Shown here: positions 24,083 through 36,548 of the stretch, piece after piece
Layout: every line of letters starts with the position of its first letter
Position numbering within the stretch: the stretch's first letter is position 1
Program-made: the position numbers and the translations under genes
Source: Steromphala cineraria
Taxonomy: Eukaryota; Mollusca; Gastropoda; Trochida; Trochidae
Reading direction: 5' to 3'
DNA length: 64,000 bases
Assembly (NCBI GenBank): GCA_916613615.1
Contig: OU744737.1
Span: 6,158,001 to 6,222,000, forward strand
The notes under the pieces: model-generated
What the model was told of the DNA's origin: nothing
The model's database searches: none
Seen by the model: only the letters and a program-made list of their open reading frames with translations

Positions 24083-24344
24083 GATCATGACATCCTTATC
24101 AATGGAATTCTGCACCCATCAGTGTCCTAATCACTGTCCAACTGACCTGGTCAATCTTCTAGATCCATCAATCTGCATGTATTACCACTGATAGTCCTTG
24201 GCGGTTTGCTGAGCTTCAACTTGTGCTAATATTACTGCTTGTAGAGCAAAATGTATGTGTTGTATATATTGTATATATCTAGTAATTGTGTTTTTGAAAG
24301 CTCTTTGAATGTAAAGCAAATTTCCCCGCGGGGATAATAAAGTT

Positions 24345-24547
24345 TATCTTATCTTATCTTATCTTATCTTATTTTATCTTATCTTATCTTTTATCTTATC
24401 TTATCTTATCTTAGCTTATCTTATCTTATCTTATCTTATCTTATCTTATCTTATCTTATCTTATCTTATCTTATCTTATCTTATCTTATCTTATCTTATC
24501 TTATCTTATCTTATCTTATCTTATCTTATCTTATCTTATCTTATCTT
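24345..24547. repeat. (TTATC)n microsatellite tail (copy 2)
   Basis: About 200 bases of TTATC with a few variant units ('attttatc', 'ttagctta'), following the retroposon end tttccccgcggggataa. Longer than the ~130-base tract in copy 1. Confidence 0.9.
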
Positions 24548-24709
24548 AGGATGCTCTCGTGTATTTCAGATAGAACATTTCTTGTCAACATATTAATATG
24601 AATTATAGGGATGGTTGCTCCTTGCCTCAAGTGCAAAAGAGGCATTCGTCAGTTCAGCAGAATTAGTCCTAATCTATAAGCGATTTTGAATCAATTGACC
24701 ATGTTGTAT

Positions 24710-26600
24710 ATGACTTTTTTAAAGAACTATACCATACAGACTAGTCGTAATATCATGCTATAACATATATTAACAATATCAATAACATTTCTTATTCTGT
24801 CTATTGGTTCGAGAGAAATCACCAATGAAACTTTGAAAATTCTTAAATAAAAATGTCATCAGTCATTTAGAATGATTCTTGTATCTTTTTTAGCATTTTT
24901 AAAAGTGGCTCACAATATGTTTTCTAGACTGTCCACTTTAAATCTTGAGATTGTATAGTTAAATAAAATTAAATGTTTGAGGTTTTTTTGCTTCAGTTGA
25001 AATTAGTAATTTGATAAATAATGCAAATATTTTAATTTGTGTTTTGTTTGTGATGAGCGTTGTTTTATAAATCAGAGGACACGAGAGAGTGATTTTATGT
25101 GAAGAAACGCAACATTGTCTCGGAAAATAACTTGCGTTGATCTAAAAGCATTGTCACGGCATCACATTTTTGACGTTGCTTAATGATGCACAGCTGCATG
25201 TTTAAAATTATTCACGGATTTGTGTACAAATATCAGTTATTTGGAATGCCTTTTAGGTATCCTGGCATTGCGAAAAAGAATCGGCTAATGTTGAAATTTC
25301 ACTACGTAAGTCAACATTGATTTTTCGTTAACCAATTTGTCTGTCAAACAGTAACAGCAAACAGTAATAATATTGACAGTGGTCATGGTGAAAATTTCGA
25401 AACACTTTTTTTACTTTTTTTTCTCTACAAAATCCTTCAAAGGTGATCAAAGGCTTTAGGCCTAAAACATATTTGTTCCTATTCATTTCGGTAATGTAAT
25501 GATGCTGATTCTTTTCTCAGTCTATCTATTTGAAATATTTCCCATCGAAAATTCAGAAATTAGGAATTTAAAATGTATGACCATATCTGTCTATTTTTCC
25601 CTGCCGAAATTGAGAACCAGTGACCAGAAAATCACAAAATGTGGTTTGAGAAGGGTGATCAAGAGTTTTCATTAGGAGAATCACTTAGCCTGTTTGCTGA
25701 TCCGTTATTATTATATGTTGTATTTTTCAAATAAAATATTGTTGATTTTCTTACTTTACCCACAATTTACCACTATCAATGAGAAATGGGTTCGGTGAAT
25801 GTTTTTCAAAAGGTTTAGACATGATTTTACAGATAAAAACTTGTTCAAGTTATATTTGCATATACAACTGCGTAAACTGAATTCAATGAATTATCTTAAC
25901 TTCGTTGAAAAAAATCACAAATATTTTTATATTCAAAACATGACAATTTACAACAAAATTTCAATGAGAGTGAAATATTTATTGAGAAGGAATGTGATTA
26001 AAAGTGAAATGGTGAATGGATGATAAGGTGACAATGTTATGTTTATATCCTTATTGTTGCAAAACCATTCAGAACAATCCGTTAAGAACAAGGAATTTTA
26101 CAAACTTGATTGATTATTTACACTAGATGTTTTAATGATTGAAATTACACCACAATATACCAGAAGCTGAGAAAATTGTAGCGTGGTAAAAGAATGTTAA
26201 TATTCAGGACACCCTCGGTTGGATTCGAACCTTGGACAGAGTATTAAGAAGAATTTATGGATACCTATGACTACCCCATCTAACCTTTGCTTGGTAGTCG
26301 TTACAGGATCTGCATAATATATTCCTTTGCCATATTCATGTAGAATATAGTAACTGTACCGATCTTTCTGAAACGTGTTTTACATTATATTTAAACTTAT
26401 CTTTTGCTTTCAAATGCTAACTGTTTCCCTGTTGTGTGCTAAATGAGAATAGGAATCTGCAGTTGTCACTCTTAAATGAATAATTGCATGCAAAGGGATA
26501 TAGACATCCTTTATATTCTTGAAAATGTTCATCTTAGTCCGATAAAAAAACTTCAAAATCAGTCGCAATTTAAATCAACATCATTTTAAGAAGTCCAAGT
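24710..26600. other. AT-rich non-coding DNA (copy 2)
   Basis: Counterpart of 9338-11190. The open frame at 25799-26023 has no recognisable domain and is not maintained in copy 1. A B-box-like word on the minus strand near 26225 matches the SINE-like relic of copy 1. Confidence 0.5.
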
Positions 26601-26834
26601 AGCTTAAGGTAAGTAATACCAAATTTTGCTTAAGGGCCATATTCATTTATATACTGGTGAAAAAGAGAACATTAAAATGTAGGCGGGGATTTTTTAGATA
26701 ATTTCTTCATTGTTCTAATTGTTCTCCTCATCCTAATGTTCCTGGAAATCATTACTCTAGAAAATATTCCAGGCTCATAAACATTAAACTAACCATTTGA
26801 CATCTTCCCCGCAAGGCCTAGGTAGCCTACCTTA

Positions 26835-26926
26835 GCGTTATAACGAGCCTCTAACGAGCGTTATAACGAGCCTCTAACGAGCGTTATAACGAGCCTCTAA
26901 CGAGCGTTATAACGAGCCTCTAACGT
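26835..26926. repeat. 23-bp minisatellite, 4 units (copy 2)
   Basis: Four 23-base units ending cga, cga, cga, cgt and then gcgccgctagc, against twelve units in copy 1. Confidence 0.95.
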
Positions 26927-27364
26927 GCGCCGCTAGCTGGGCCTTGTGGGGAGGATGGCCATTTGATATAATTACAAAAACATTGACATTTGTGGAATGT
27001 AGAATACATCTTTGATCTTAATAAAAACAATAAAAAATTGAAATCATTATGTTCACAAGACTGTAACTATAGTTGCTTGTTATTTGATTAGGTCATGCTC
27101 TTTAAATGTCAAATGTTAGATATCACATGAAATTTGATTAAATAAATGATATATGTTTACATTTCGTGTTTCTAGGTTAAATACATATTGTTTTATATTG
27201 ATGACTCAAATCACTATTGTACAAAATCACATTTCAAAGTTCATTCACTTTACTTGCGACAAAGAAACCCACTAAGAATTTTGTTTCTTTAGAACTCCCT
27301 CTTTGTCGATGTTTAACAAATGATATCTGCATGAAAGCTTTTGAAACAAGCTAAAATCGAACAA

Positions 27365-27904
27365 GGAATATATAAACTCAGGTGCAAAAGAAAACATACA
27401 CCTCAGTTAGCTTAATCATATATATGATTTTCAATAACAATTTTTTAAAGTTTTTGACGTCGTACGCAAAAATTGAAGTGAAAGTGAAAAGTTAAGGATA
27501 TTCAACAGTTGCAAGAGAACACTTCATTTGGTCTTTGAGTTTTCTATTTAATTTCTAATTAAAATATGTGTCAAAACTAAATCTTAATAAAACAAAACGT
27601 TTATAGGTATGTAGATCTTATGTAAGAATCAATAAATGAGACTCATTCCTCACACATATAGAACAACTTAATCATGGTGGGGTCATGTTGATGTAAAATT
27701 TGACTTTCACCCCTAACTACATTAAACAGAGATATTTTGATAAAACATCATCCAGACAAAACACAATTTGCTAAATATGCTGCAAAAATTCGCTATATTG
27801 ATCATATATGATATTCAAATCCATGCCTATAACATATTACATAAATTTAGAAATAACTGAGGTGTGTAGTTTCTTTTGTACCTCAGTATAGTTTAGAATA
27901 TTCC
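27365..27904. mobile_element. TIR element with internal palindromic ends (copy 2)
   Basis: Left ggaatatataaact and right agtttagaatattcc are inverted, followed inward by GAGGTG and CACCTC words in each end. Counterpart of 15455-15990. Confidence 0.65.
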
Positions 27905-30840
27905 CCAGATAGAAACTTCAGCAACTCAGGTCGATATTTTGAAGACCATCATCAATAATCTTTTGAAATCAGAATATTTTGAGTAAATGTCTGGGCAAAA
28001 GATTGCTTAATTTTTCTAAGGATCCGACCGAAACTGAAATCTACAGGGACATATTTCCCTTTTAATTAATGACAATTAAGAAGGATGGTTTGGAATGGGC
28101 AAACACTGAATTACTAGATGTGCAATAGGCTTTTAAGAAGTCAGATGTTAGGAACGTTTAATGCGATTGAATTGAAGTTTATTTTCAACAACACTTATTC
28201 ACTCTTTTATGTGTTTTAACAGAAATGTTGCACATTTATCCTGTTTCAAACTACTTAAATAATGGTCGAAGTTGTTTAGAGTTTTTATATTTCAAATTGA
28301 CCTAAATCTATCTTCTTGAACACATTCAAGAGTTTCAGAACGATGTCTTGAAAGTAGTTTTGTAGGTAATGGATCAATATTGAACTAGAACACACTTGTT
28401 TTCAGCCTTTACTGTTTGTTGCACTTTACTTGAACTATGGTCAAATCACTTAGAATTTCCTTTTTAAATTGTCTCCTGTTCCACTGTACTATACAACAAT
28501 TAATTCCCAAAGAAGGGACTTTGTAAGTATTTTTGTACATGAAAATGTCATTTAAAAGGATTCAAGAAAATTCTGTGGTTATTATGAACAATTTACTCCA
28601 TCGAATTATTTTCTTGCTAGAATTTCACTGCATTGTTATATTTTACTGTAAATAATATTTTATCTGAAGAAGCTTTGTTTCATTCCTGAAACCATTGTGC
28701 TAAAATAGAGTAATTAATGTCAACTGAAATAGCTAAGTTATGAAAGTATTGTTTGGCAAGAATTCATCCACAACCTTGTCGTGATTCAATGCTTCATTTA
28801 TGTTTTTCGTAAAGATGTTTCCATTTATAATTTGAATATATTTTCGTATTATCTTTGTTGTCTTAATTGTCAGAGCATACCCATTAAGAAGCACAGATTT
28901 GAAGATGAACGACAATTTTCGGGAAAACGTCAAACATCTTAAGTTTCGAAAAGTTAGAAGAAGCTTATTGCGATATCATTCAACTTGTCTCATAAAAAAG
29001 GAACAATTCTCAAACTCCCTTTACACTTTACTATCGAACTGAACCTACTGTTGTATAGGTTATCAAAATGTTTAAATACCCTAGCCAATTAGGTTCTTTA
29101 AAGTCGTTTTGCATGTAGTGTCAATATGCCTAATTAAGATTATCTCCCTAATTCCCGGTGCATCACCAAGCAATCATAGACTCTATCTCCTGTACCAATC
29201 TGCTGTGTAAACATTAATTACCTGTCCATTGTATTTTCTCTTCCATCTCATGTTTTGATTGTATATACATGTAGCTAATAAATAACTGTCTTCTGTATTG
29301 TATATGCTAAGTCACTTTATTGGCTTCATTTATATCTATGTTTATAAATACCATACTGGATATTTCATTATCAGTCACCTGCAGAAGGGGCCAGAATTTG
29401 CCCAGAAACGTCGTGAGAAGTCAATAAAGAAGTTGTTATCCATAACATTTGTTTTGTATTACCACACCAACTCCTAAATGCCTTTGAAGAATTTCAATAT
29501 GCCTAAGGTTTACTTGTTAGCCTGCTGTTTCTACACTATGTATTTATACATTGATTTTGCTAGGGAAATGTTAATATTCAAGCACTCCTGTAGTAAACAT
29601 AGTCATGTCATGGTACGAATATAGTAGTACAATGTACACTGTCGTGAACCCGGTATGGAGGGGACTTTTCAAAATGGTGGACGGGACAGGTCAACAGAGG
29701 TAGGTGTCTGCTTTTAGGGCTCCCTTCTCCTAATCGACGAGGGTTAGATGGTCACCTTTAACTGTAGTAATCAGGAATAGAATCTTGAATACATTCCTTA
29801 TGAGTTTGGGTTCACAAACTGCAAGAAATTTGCGTATCCGAGATGTCAAGTTGATGTTTATCTCACTTTCATTTTCGAAGCGGAGATGAGACTTTTAGAT
29901 GCCTTTTTTCATGCCCTTAACGACCTTGAATCTCATACATATTGTCGCACATATCAGTGTTTGGTTATAATAAAGATTTCTATGGTTTCTATTTGGTTCA
30001 GAATCTACGTTATTGCGAAAATAACAAATCAACATGACAGCGGAGTGGACTCGCCGAAAAATCGGCGGAGCGGACCCAGAAGTAGAGTAGGGAGGGGACA
30101 TTTTTGGATATGGAGGGGACACATTTGGATACGGAGGGGACATCACTTTCAAATTGTACTGTAGTTGAGACAATACCCATGGTAATACACAAACTCCTTT
30201 GTGAAGTTAGCCAAATGAAATCCACAGAAGACGTAATCTAGTTTCATAAGTATTATCATCAAACGTTTCATTTACAAATGATTGCCTTCGTTAAACATAA
30301 TGTCAAATGCAAACGGAATAATTGGCGAATTCAAAGCAATGGTACTATGAAATGTTAACTGTGAATAACTTGCGAACATTAAGATGAACAAAAAGAGAAA
30401 AAACATGATAAAAGCGATTCAGCCTCCATATTTATTTATTTTTGTTAAGTTTGCAACGTAACAAATCGCACAGGGAGGAATGTATAACATGAAAAAGTTA
30501 GATTAGATTAAATATATTTTATCATTCAAATAATATTTGTTACTAGCATAAATGGTAAACTTTATGTTTCAAATACAAATCGAGGAATTGTAACTCATAT
30601 AAAAAATTATAGTACAATATATTTTTGTCAGTAACAAAGAAAATAAATTTTGATGTTAAAAGTATGCAAAGAAAGAATCAGTAAATCAAAGCGATTCACC
30701 ATTCCGATCTGTCTTGAAAATACCCACACTGGATACACTCAGATGTAAGACTAGTTAACCGGATGTTCCAACTCGTTACTAGAAGCTGATGTCTCTAAAT
30801 TACATCTTTCACATAATGGCTTCCTGGATGTCACAAGGTT
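27905..30840. other. Non-coding DNA (copy 2)
   Basis: Counterpart of 15991-18915. It includes the hammerhead-like motif at 29379-29413 and the G-rich units at about 30090-30150. No gene is supported. Confidence 0.5.
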
Positions 30841-32075
30841 CCACAGATATCAGACAACCACTTATAGTTAGCCAACAACCCGGTCAATAAGACGAACAAG
30901 TTTAGTGCATGTAGAGCTGCGTACCTAAAGTTTTTTCACTTGCCACCAGACCACTACTTAACGTTAATCAACAACCCGGCCACATTGTACTGAGACGAGC
31001 AAGCTAGTGCATGTAGAGCTGCGTACCTAAAGTTTGTTCACTTGCCACCAGACCACCATTCATACATGTAGTTAGTGGACCACCCGGCCAGATTTTACTG
31101 AGACGAGCAAGCTAGCGCATGTATAGCTGCGTACCTAAAGTTTGTTCACTTGCCACAGACCACCACTTATAGACTTTAGTCAACAACCCGGCCACATTGT
31201 ACTCAGACGAGCAAGTTAGTGCAGGTTGAGCTGCGTTCCATAAAGTTTGTTCACTTGCCACCAGACCACCATTCATACATGTAGTTAGTGGACCACCCGG
31301 CCAGATTTTACTGAGACGAGCAAGCTAGCGCATGTATAGCTGCGTACCTAAAGTTTGTTCACTTGCCACAGACCACCACTTATAGACTTTAGTCAACAAC
31401 CCGGCCACATTGTACTCAGACGAGCAAGTTAGTGCAGGTTGAGCTGCGTTCCATAAAGTTTGTTCACTTGCCACCAGACCACCACTTATAGACTTTAGTC
31501 AACAACCCGGCCACATTGTACTCAGACGAGCAAGCTAGTGCATGTAGAGCTGAGTACCTAAAGTTTGTTCACTTGCCACCAGACCACTACTTAACGTTAG
31601 TCAACAACCCGGCCAGATTTTACTGAGACGAGCAAGCTAGTGCATGTAGAGCTGCGTACCTAAAGTTTGTTCATTTGTCACCAGACCACCATTCATACAT
31701 GTTGTTAGTGGACCACCCGGCCAGATTTTACTGAGACGAGCAAGCTAGCGCATGTATAGCTGCGTACCTAAAGTTTGTTCACTTGTCACAGACCACAACT
31801 CATAGTTTGTGGAGCACCTGGCCAGATTTTACTGAGACGACCAAGCTAGTGCATGTATAGCTACGTACCTAAAGTTTGGTCACTTGCCACCAGACCATCA
31901 CTTATAGTTAGTGTACAACCCGGCCAGATTTTACTGAGACGAGCAAGCTAGTGCGTGTATAGCTGCGTACCTAAAGTTTGTTCACTTGCCACCAGACCAC
32001 CACTTACAGTTAGTCAACAACCCAAGCACGAGCAAGTCAAGTGCTGCTTACCTTAGTTTGTTCACTTGTCTACGT
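30840..32075. repeat. ~105-bp minisatellite, about 11 units (copy 2)
   Basis: 'cttgccac' or a close variant recurs at 30939, 31041, 31149, 31253, 31362, 31467, 31572, 31674, 31782, 31882, 31984 and 32063. Unit length is 100-109 bases, and the last interval is shorter. 31041-31253 and 31254-31466 are a 213-base two-unit block repeated apparently without change, indicating recent expansion by dimer duplication. Copy 1 has only about two units. Confidence 0.92.
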
Positions 32076-32161
32076 ATTGCAGTGCTACTATCGTGTTATT
32101 AGGAATGCCTTTCAGGCATCGTAGTATTGGGAAATCGAAAGCGATAATTTCACGATACAAC

Positions 32162-32524
32162 TTGAAGGGGTAGTAGCACGTCTTTTGAGAATTTAATATT
32201 TGCAATTTTTCACTGATAATTACACGTAAATACTAAATTATTAATTTGATTGTGTCAAAAATCTCATTACACAAACCAATCATCCATATTCAGAGGACTA
32301 AGTATGACGATTCACCTAAAATCAATTGGCCGCCATTTTGTATGATCACCTTTAATTCATTTTGTGTAAGAATAAGGAATCGTATGGCTGAATTTTACAT
32401 TATAAATTTGATTTATTACTGCCTCCTTTAGTTCAAATACATTGTCTTTCGATTGGAACAATTTATTTTCATTTTCCTGACATCACCTCATTATTCTCCT
32501 AAACACATGCTACTGCCCCTTTAA
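32162..32524. mobile_element. TTAA MITE, full length (copy 2)
   Basis: Left ttga-AGGGGTAGTAGCAC, right gctactgcccct-TTAA. Counterpart of 19219-19581. Confidence 0.85.
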
Positions 32525-32544
32525 GATTCATGTGAGCTAACACA

Positions 32545-32870
32545 TGATTTTATTATATGATGGACGAGTGATCTGTCTTCTGATTGGTCGAGGACGGTGG
32601 TCACCGACAATGATCAAACCTTATGTTGACCGCGGGAAACGTCACGCGAGGTCAACATAACAATCAAATGACCTGGAGCTAAAAATAGATCGCCACTACG
32701 AGGGGCACCTTAAAGAGTTGATTATTAAAATAATTGAATAATGTTCAAAATAACTTAATTTTTCATAAATCATATAATAAAACAGTCGGCTGTCGCCTCG
32801 GTGAACATAACTGTTCCGAAGTCAATAAACCATTGGATTCACCTCAACTGAAGTCAATAATTGTATAGTG
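32545..32870. mobile_element. ~0.3-kb inverted-repeat insert present only in copy 2
   Basis: Copy 1 runs directly from 'gttaacatatgaatg' to 'tgtcatactttactg' (about 19590-19620), while copy 2 has about 320 extra bases. They contain ttttattatatgat (about 32546) and its complement atcatataataaaa (about 32769), and an inner hairpin 32621-32634 / 32646-32660 (ttatgttgaccgcg and cgaggtcaacataa). Non-coding. Confidence 0.65.
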
Positions 32871-33039
32871 TCATACTTTACTGAATTCAGTTTTCTGTAT
32901 CATTCGAGGATAAGGAAGAGTTCTGTTGACAAATCCATATAACTCTTCTTTATTCATCTTGACAACCTTTTAAATGCCTCTTAAAGAAATTATACATCGA
33001 GGACCTTAGAAAACTTAACAACTGAAAGCACCATAGCAT

Positions 33040-33290
33040 CATTCTCTCCCCACAAAGGCAGATCAAGCTAGTCATGTTGATTGAGCCTCTGTTCTATTAC
33101 GCCGACTTTGTGGGGTAGAATGGGAGATGCCTGATTGGAGGCAATCAAAATTAGTTGTGCAATCAGCGACGCTGTTCTTAAACCGTCATTTTGGCTACTG
33201 AAACAAGGCAAAGGCATTGTGATATGAACCACCCTTTTCATGCGAGAAGCCTTGTCATTTGATAAAGAAATTCAAATGTATTGAGATGAC

Positions 33291-33331
<41 letters not shown>

Positions 33332-33420
33332 AGGGGAAACTGCCAGAACCCACGGATTTCGGCGTAATAGAACAGAGGCTAAATCAACATGACTTGATCT
33401 GCCTCTGTGGGGAGAGAATG
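33040..33420. mobile_element. CATTCTC MITE present only in copy 2
   Basis: Copy 1 at about 19766-19785 has the uninterrupted site accatagcatttgtc. Here ccatagcat (33031-33039) precedes the element and ccataat (33421-33427) follows it, then ttgtc, consistent with a 9-bp target duplication whose right copy lost two bases. A 38-base C homopolymer (33294-33331) sits inside, replacing 'gttttttccgc' of the sister copies. Confidence 0.88.
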
Positions 33421-33459
33421 CCATAATTTGTCTTATCTAAGAAATAGAGTAGCCAAAAC

Positions 33460-33790
33460 AGTCATTTGTTTTGCAATAAAGTATACTTTTGCCCTGCACT
33501 ATTGTAATTAAGGTACGAGGCCGAAGGCCGAGGGGTTTGAAGTTACAATAGTTCAGGGCAAAACTATACTTTATTGCAAAACACATGGTGGTAAGGGTTA
33601 CTCTATAACTTTTCTAGTATGTCGAATTTAACTCGTTAAAGTTATTTTTACTCAAAAATGTATAATTTGTAAATAACATTTGGCCGCGAATGGAAAATTC
33701 TTGTTCAGGGCCCGGGGCTACTGACGTCATAGAACATTCGTTATTGACGTCATTTGTTTCTTGACGTCACTCAAAAACTATACTTTTTTC
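33460..33790. repeat. Fold-back palindrome with three TGACGTCA sites (copy 2)
   Basis: Same arms and apex as 19814-20150. TGACGTCA occurs at 33722-33729, 33745-33752 and 33762-33769. Confidence 0.75.
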
Positions 33791-34096
33791 CGTCGCCTTT
33801 ACGGTTACAATAATAGAAAACAAAACAATTCTATTTCTCCTTCTTACTCAATGACAATTATCAAACGATCTGATGAAATTTGTGAAATTCCATAATTAAT
33901 CCATCCTATTAATTAACATGATGGTCAGATGTAGGGGACTAAGACAGATTGATCCAGATCAAATGGATTACGGTTCTATGTTTGTATAATTGCTTTATGG
34001 CCAGCGAACCCTTTAATCAAATTGAACAGTTGAAAGGTAATCAAACCCGTATTACAGGACAGCATAGATCTGGAAAGTCCTAATCGATCGTTTGAA

Positions 34097-34459
34097 TTAA
34101 AGGGGCAGTAGCAGGTTTTAGGGGGAATATAAGGTGATGTCAAGAAAATGAAAAGTAATGGTTCCAATTGGAAGACAATGCATTTAAACGAAATGGAGCA
34201 GTACTAATTCAAATACATAACATAAAGTTTAGCCATTCAATTCCTTTTTCTGACACAAAATGAATTAAAGGTGTTCACACAAAATGGCCGCCAGTGGATT
34301 TTATGTGAATCTTCATACTTTGTCCTCTGACTGTGGATGATTGGGTTGTGTAATGAGATTTTTGTCACTGTCAAAATAATACATTTAGCATTTACTTACA
34401 ATTTTCAGTGAAAATTTTAAAATATAAAATTGTCAAAAAACGTGCTACTGTCCCTTTAA
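34097..34459. mobile_element. TTAA MITE present only in copy 2
   Basis: gaaTTAA-AGGGGCAGTAGC ... GCTACTGTCCCT-TTAAgcgag. Copy 1 has gaattgagcgag (about 20362), one base from the expected empty TTAA site. Both ends are intact and the target duplication is perfect. About 355 bases between the TTAAs, non-coding; the interior contains acaaaatggccgccagtgg. Confidence 0.9.
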
Positions 34460-34910
34460 GCGAGATTACAGGAACATTAGAAGCAAGTTATTTGGGTATT
34501 AAGACTTTGAAAGAGATACTCGGTGATATTCAAGTATTTTATCTGGCTCTAATTTATGTACTTTTAAAACACAAATTGTCTTGCTATTCATTCATAACTA
34601 ATCATACGTCAATATAAAATGAAAATTATAGGAGATTTATATGTTGTCAATGTGATTCGAACAAGATCTTGATGTATGTGGAAGAGCCGAACTCATAGTT
34701 ACATGTGACAGGATTTCTTAAGTGCTTGGTACAAAACCTTTGAAACTCTATCAACTCAAATTTCATATTTTACCTTCTATAAATAGGTTATTAAGTTAAA
34801 GTAAGTGTTTCCAAAGTCATTTTCGAATGTTATTCCAAATCGCCAGTAGCCATCTTAGTATCGTTAGTCTTCTGGACAGATAGTCTGGTCAATGTCAGCC
34901 TCCCTACAGC

Positions 34911-35264
34911 CATTCTCTCCTCACAGAGGCAGATCAAGTCATGTTGATTTAGCCTCTGTTATATTACGACGAGTTTGTGGGATAGAATAGGAGATGCCTG
35001 ATTGGAGGCAATCAAAATTAGTTGTGCAATCAGCGACGCTGTTCTTAAACCATCATTTTGGCTACTGAAACAAGGAAAAGGCACTGTGATATGTACCTTC
35101 CTTTCCATGCGAGAAGCCTTGTCATTTGATAAAGAAATGCAAATGTATTGAGATGAAAGTTTTTTCCACCAGGGGAAACTGCCGGAACTCACGGATTTCG
35201 GCGTAATAAAACAGAGGCTAAATCAACATTTCATAACTTGATTAGTCTATGTGGGGAGAGAATG
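34911..35264. mobile_element. CATTCTC MITE, ~350-bp form (copy 2)
   Basis: Counterpart of 20802-21155 with a few substitutions. Confidence 0.85.
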
Positions 35265-35357
35265 TAACCAGGCAGACGACACTACTGACTTATAGGAAAA
35301 CATATTTTACAAAGTACAGATTACAATTGATGGCAAATAAGCTAGTCTGCGTAGTAG

Positions 35358-35965
35358 TTTGATCTACGGCAGGTGGAACTAATATTGACACAGTGTTTGA
35401 TCTACGGCAGGTGGAACTAATATTGACACAGTGTTTGATCTATAGCAGGTGGAACTAATATTGACACAGTGTTTGATCTATAGCAGGTGGAACTTATATT
35501 GACACAGTGTTTGATCTATAGCAGGTGGAACTAATATTGACACAGTGTTTGATCAATAGCAGGTGGAACTAATATTGACACAGTGTTTGATCAATAGCAG
35601 GTGGAACTAATATTGACACAGTGTTTGATCTATAGCAGGTTGAACTAATATTGACACAGTGTTTGATCTATAGCAGGTGGAACTAATATTGACACAGTGT
35701 TTGATCTATAGCAGGTGGAACTTATATTGACACAGTGTTTGATCTATAGCAGGTGGAACTAATATTGACACAGTGTTTGATCTATAGCAGGTGGAACTAA
35801 TATTGGCACAGTGTTTGATCTAAAGCAGGTGGAACTAATATTGACACAGTGTTTGATCTATAGCAGGTGGAACTAATATTGGCACAGTGTTTGATCTATA
35901 GCAGGTGGAACTAATATTGACACAGTGTTTGATCTATAGCAGGTGGATCTAATAATGGCACAGTG
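35358..35965. repeat. 38-bp minisatellite, exactly 16 units (copy 2)
   Basis: 608 bases = 16 x 38. Units differ by point changes only (ctacggcag in the first two, caatagcag in two, 'ttggcac' near the end). Copy 1 has nine. Confidence 0.95.
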
Positions 35966-36075
35966 TTTGAATGCTAGGGAAATCTTTCAGGGAGGTTACA
36001 AGTAATTGACCAATTACGTCCTTATCAATGGAATATTGACCGGGTCAGTTTCTAAATGATGCAGGTCAATACCGC

Positions 36076-36447
36076 TGAGCTGAAGAGCTGTTCCCGAACA
36101 GTAAACAATCTCCAAAACGCAGCAAGTTGTTGTTGTTGGCCAGAATGTCAATTTCAGCTCGTGCATCTTGTTGCACGTGCCAACTGACTGGGACTTGGAG
36201 ATTTTTGAGTCACACTCACGCTGTTGGCCGTCGGGGCAACATGTGTGATTTTCAATTGCTTTAAATGAATATTTAAGCTTCCAGTTCACACTTGGTGAAA
36301 TAATGTAATTACCAACCAAAATTATTGTGGGAATTTGACTATTATTGTATATATTGTAAATATTAAACTGAGGGAAATTAAATGGTATTTGATGAAATGT
36401 ATCCATTTCTGTTGTCCTTTTAAATTACAGGAGTGAGCTGCACCCCA
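36076..36447 (+). repeat. 5' LTR of BEL/Pao element
   Basis: Begins tgagctgaagagctgttccc and ends gagctgcacccca (TG...CA). 372 bases. An open frame on the opposite strand through this LTR, also present in the 3' LTR, is a by-product of the repeat. The end was fixed using the 5-base duplication beyond the 3' LTR. Confidence 0.93.
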
Positions 36448-36452
36448 TTTTA

Positions 36453-36470
36453 TGGTAGCAGAGCGCGTGG
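36453..36470 (+). promoter_or_regulatory. Candidate primer binding site
   Basis: tggtagcagagcgcgtgg starts five bases after the LTR with the usual TGG. It would pair with a tRNA 3' end; I could not assign the tRNA. Confidence 0.6.
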
Positions 36471-36548
36471 TTAATTGATTATTTTGGGTTGTTTGCTCAG
36501 TAAAAGTGGGGCTATATTGAATTCAATGAATTTGTAACTAGCACAATC

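Larger units (their letters stand above)
21627..36018. repeat. Tandem unit, copy 2
   Basis: Collinear with 5661-21626. It lacks the LINE and the 3.3-kb TTAA block, and has extra MITEs at 33040-33420 and 34097-34459, an extra ~0.3-kb insert at about 32545-32870 and an extra ~100 bases at about 33946-34045. Those differences must have arisen after the two copies separated, whether as paralogues or as alleles. Confidence 0.9.

Noticed and set aside
36014..36406. 130-residue minus-strand frame, with a twin at 42606-42980
   Set aside because: Both lie in the two LTRs of the BEL element; the open frame follows from LTR composition and repetition, and no domain is seen.
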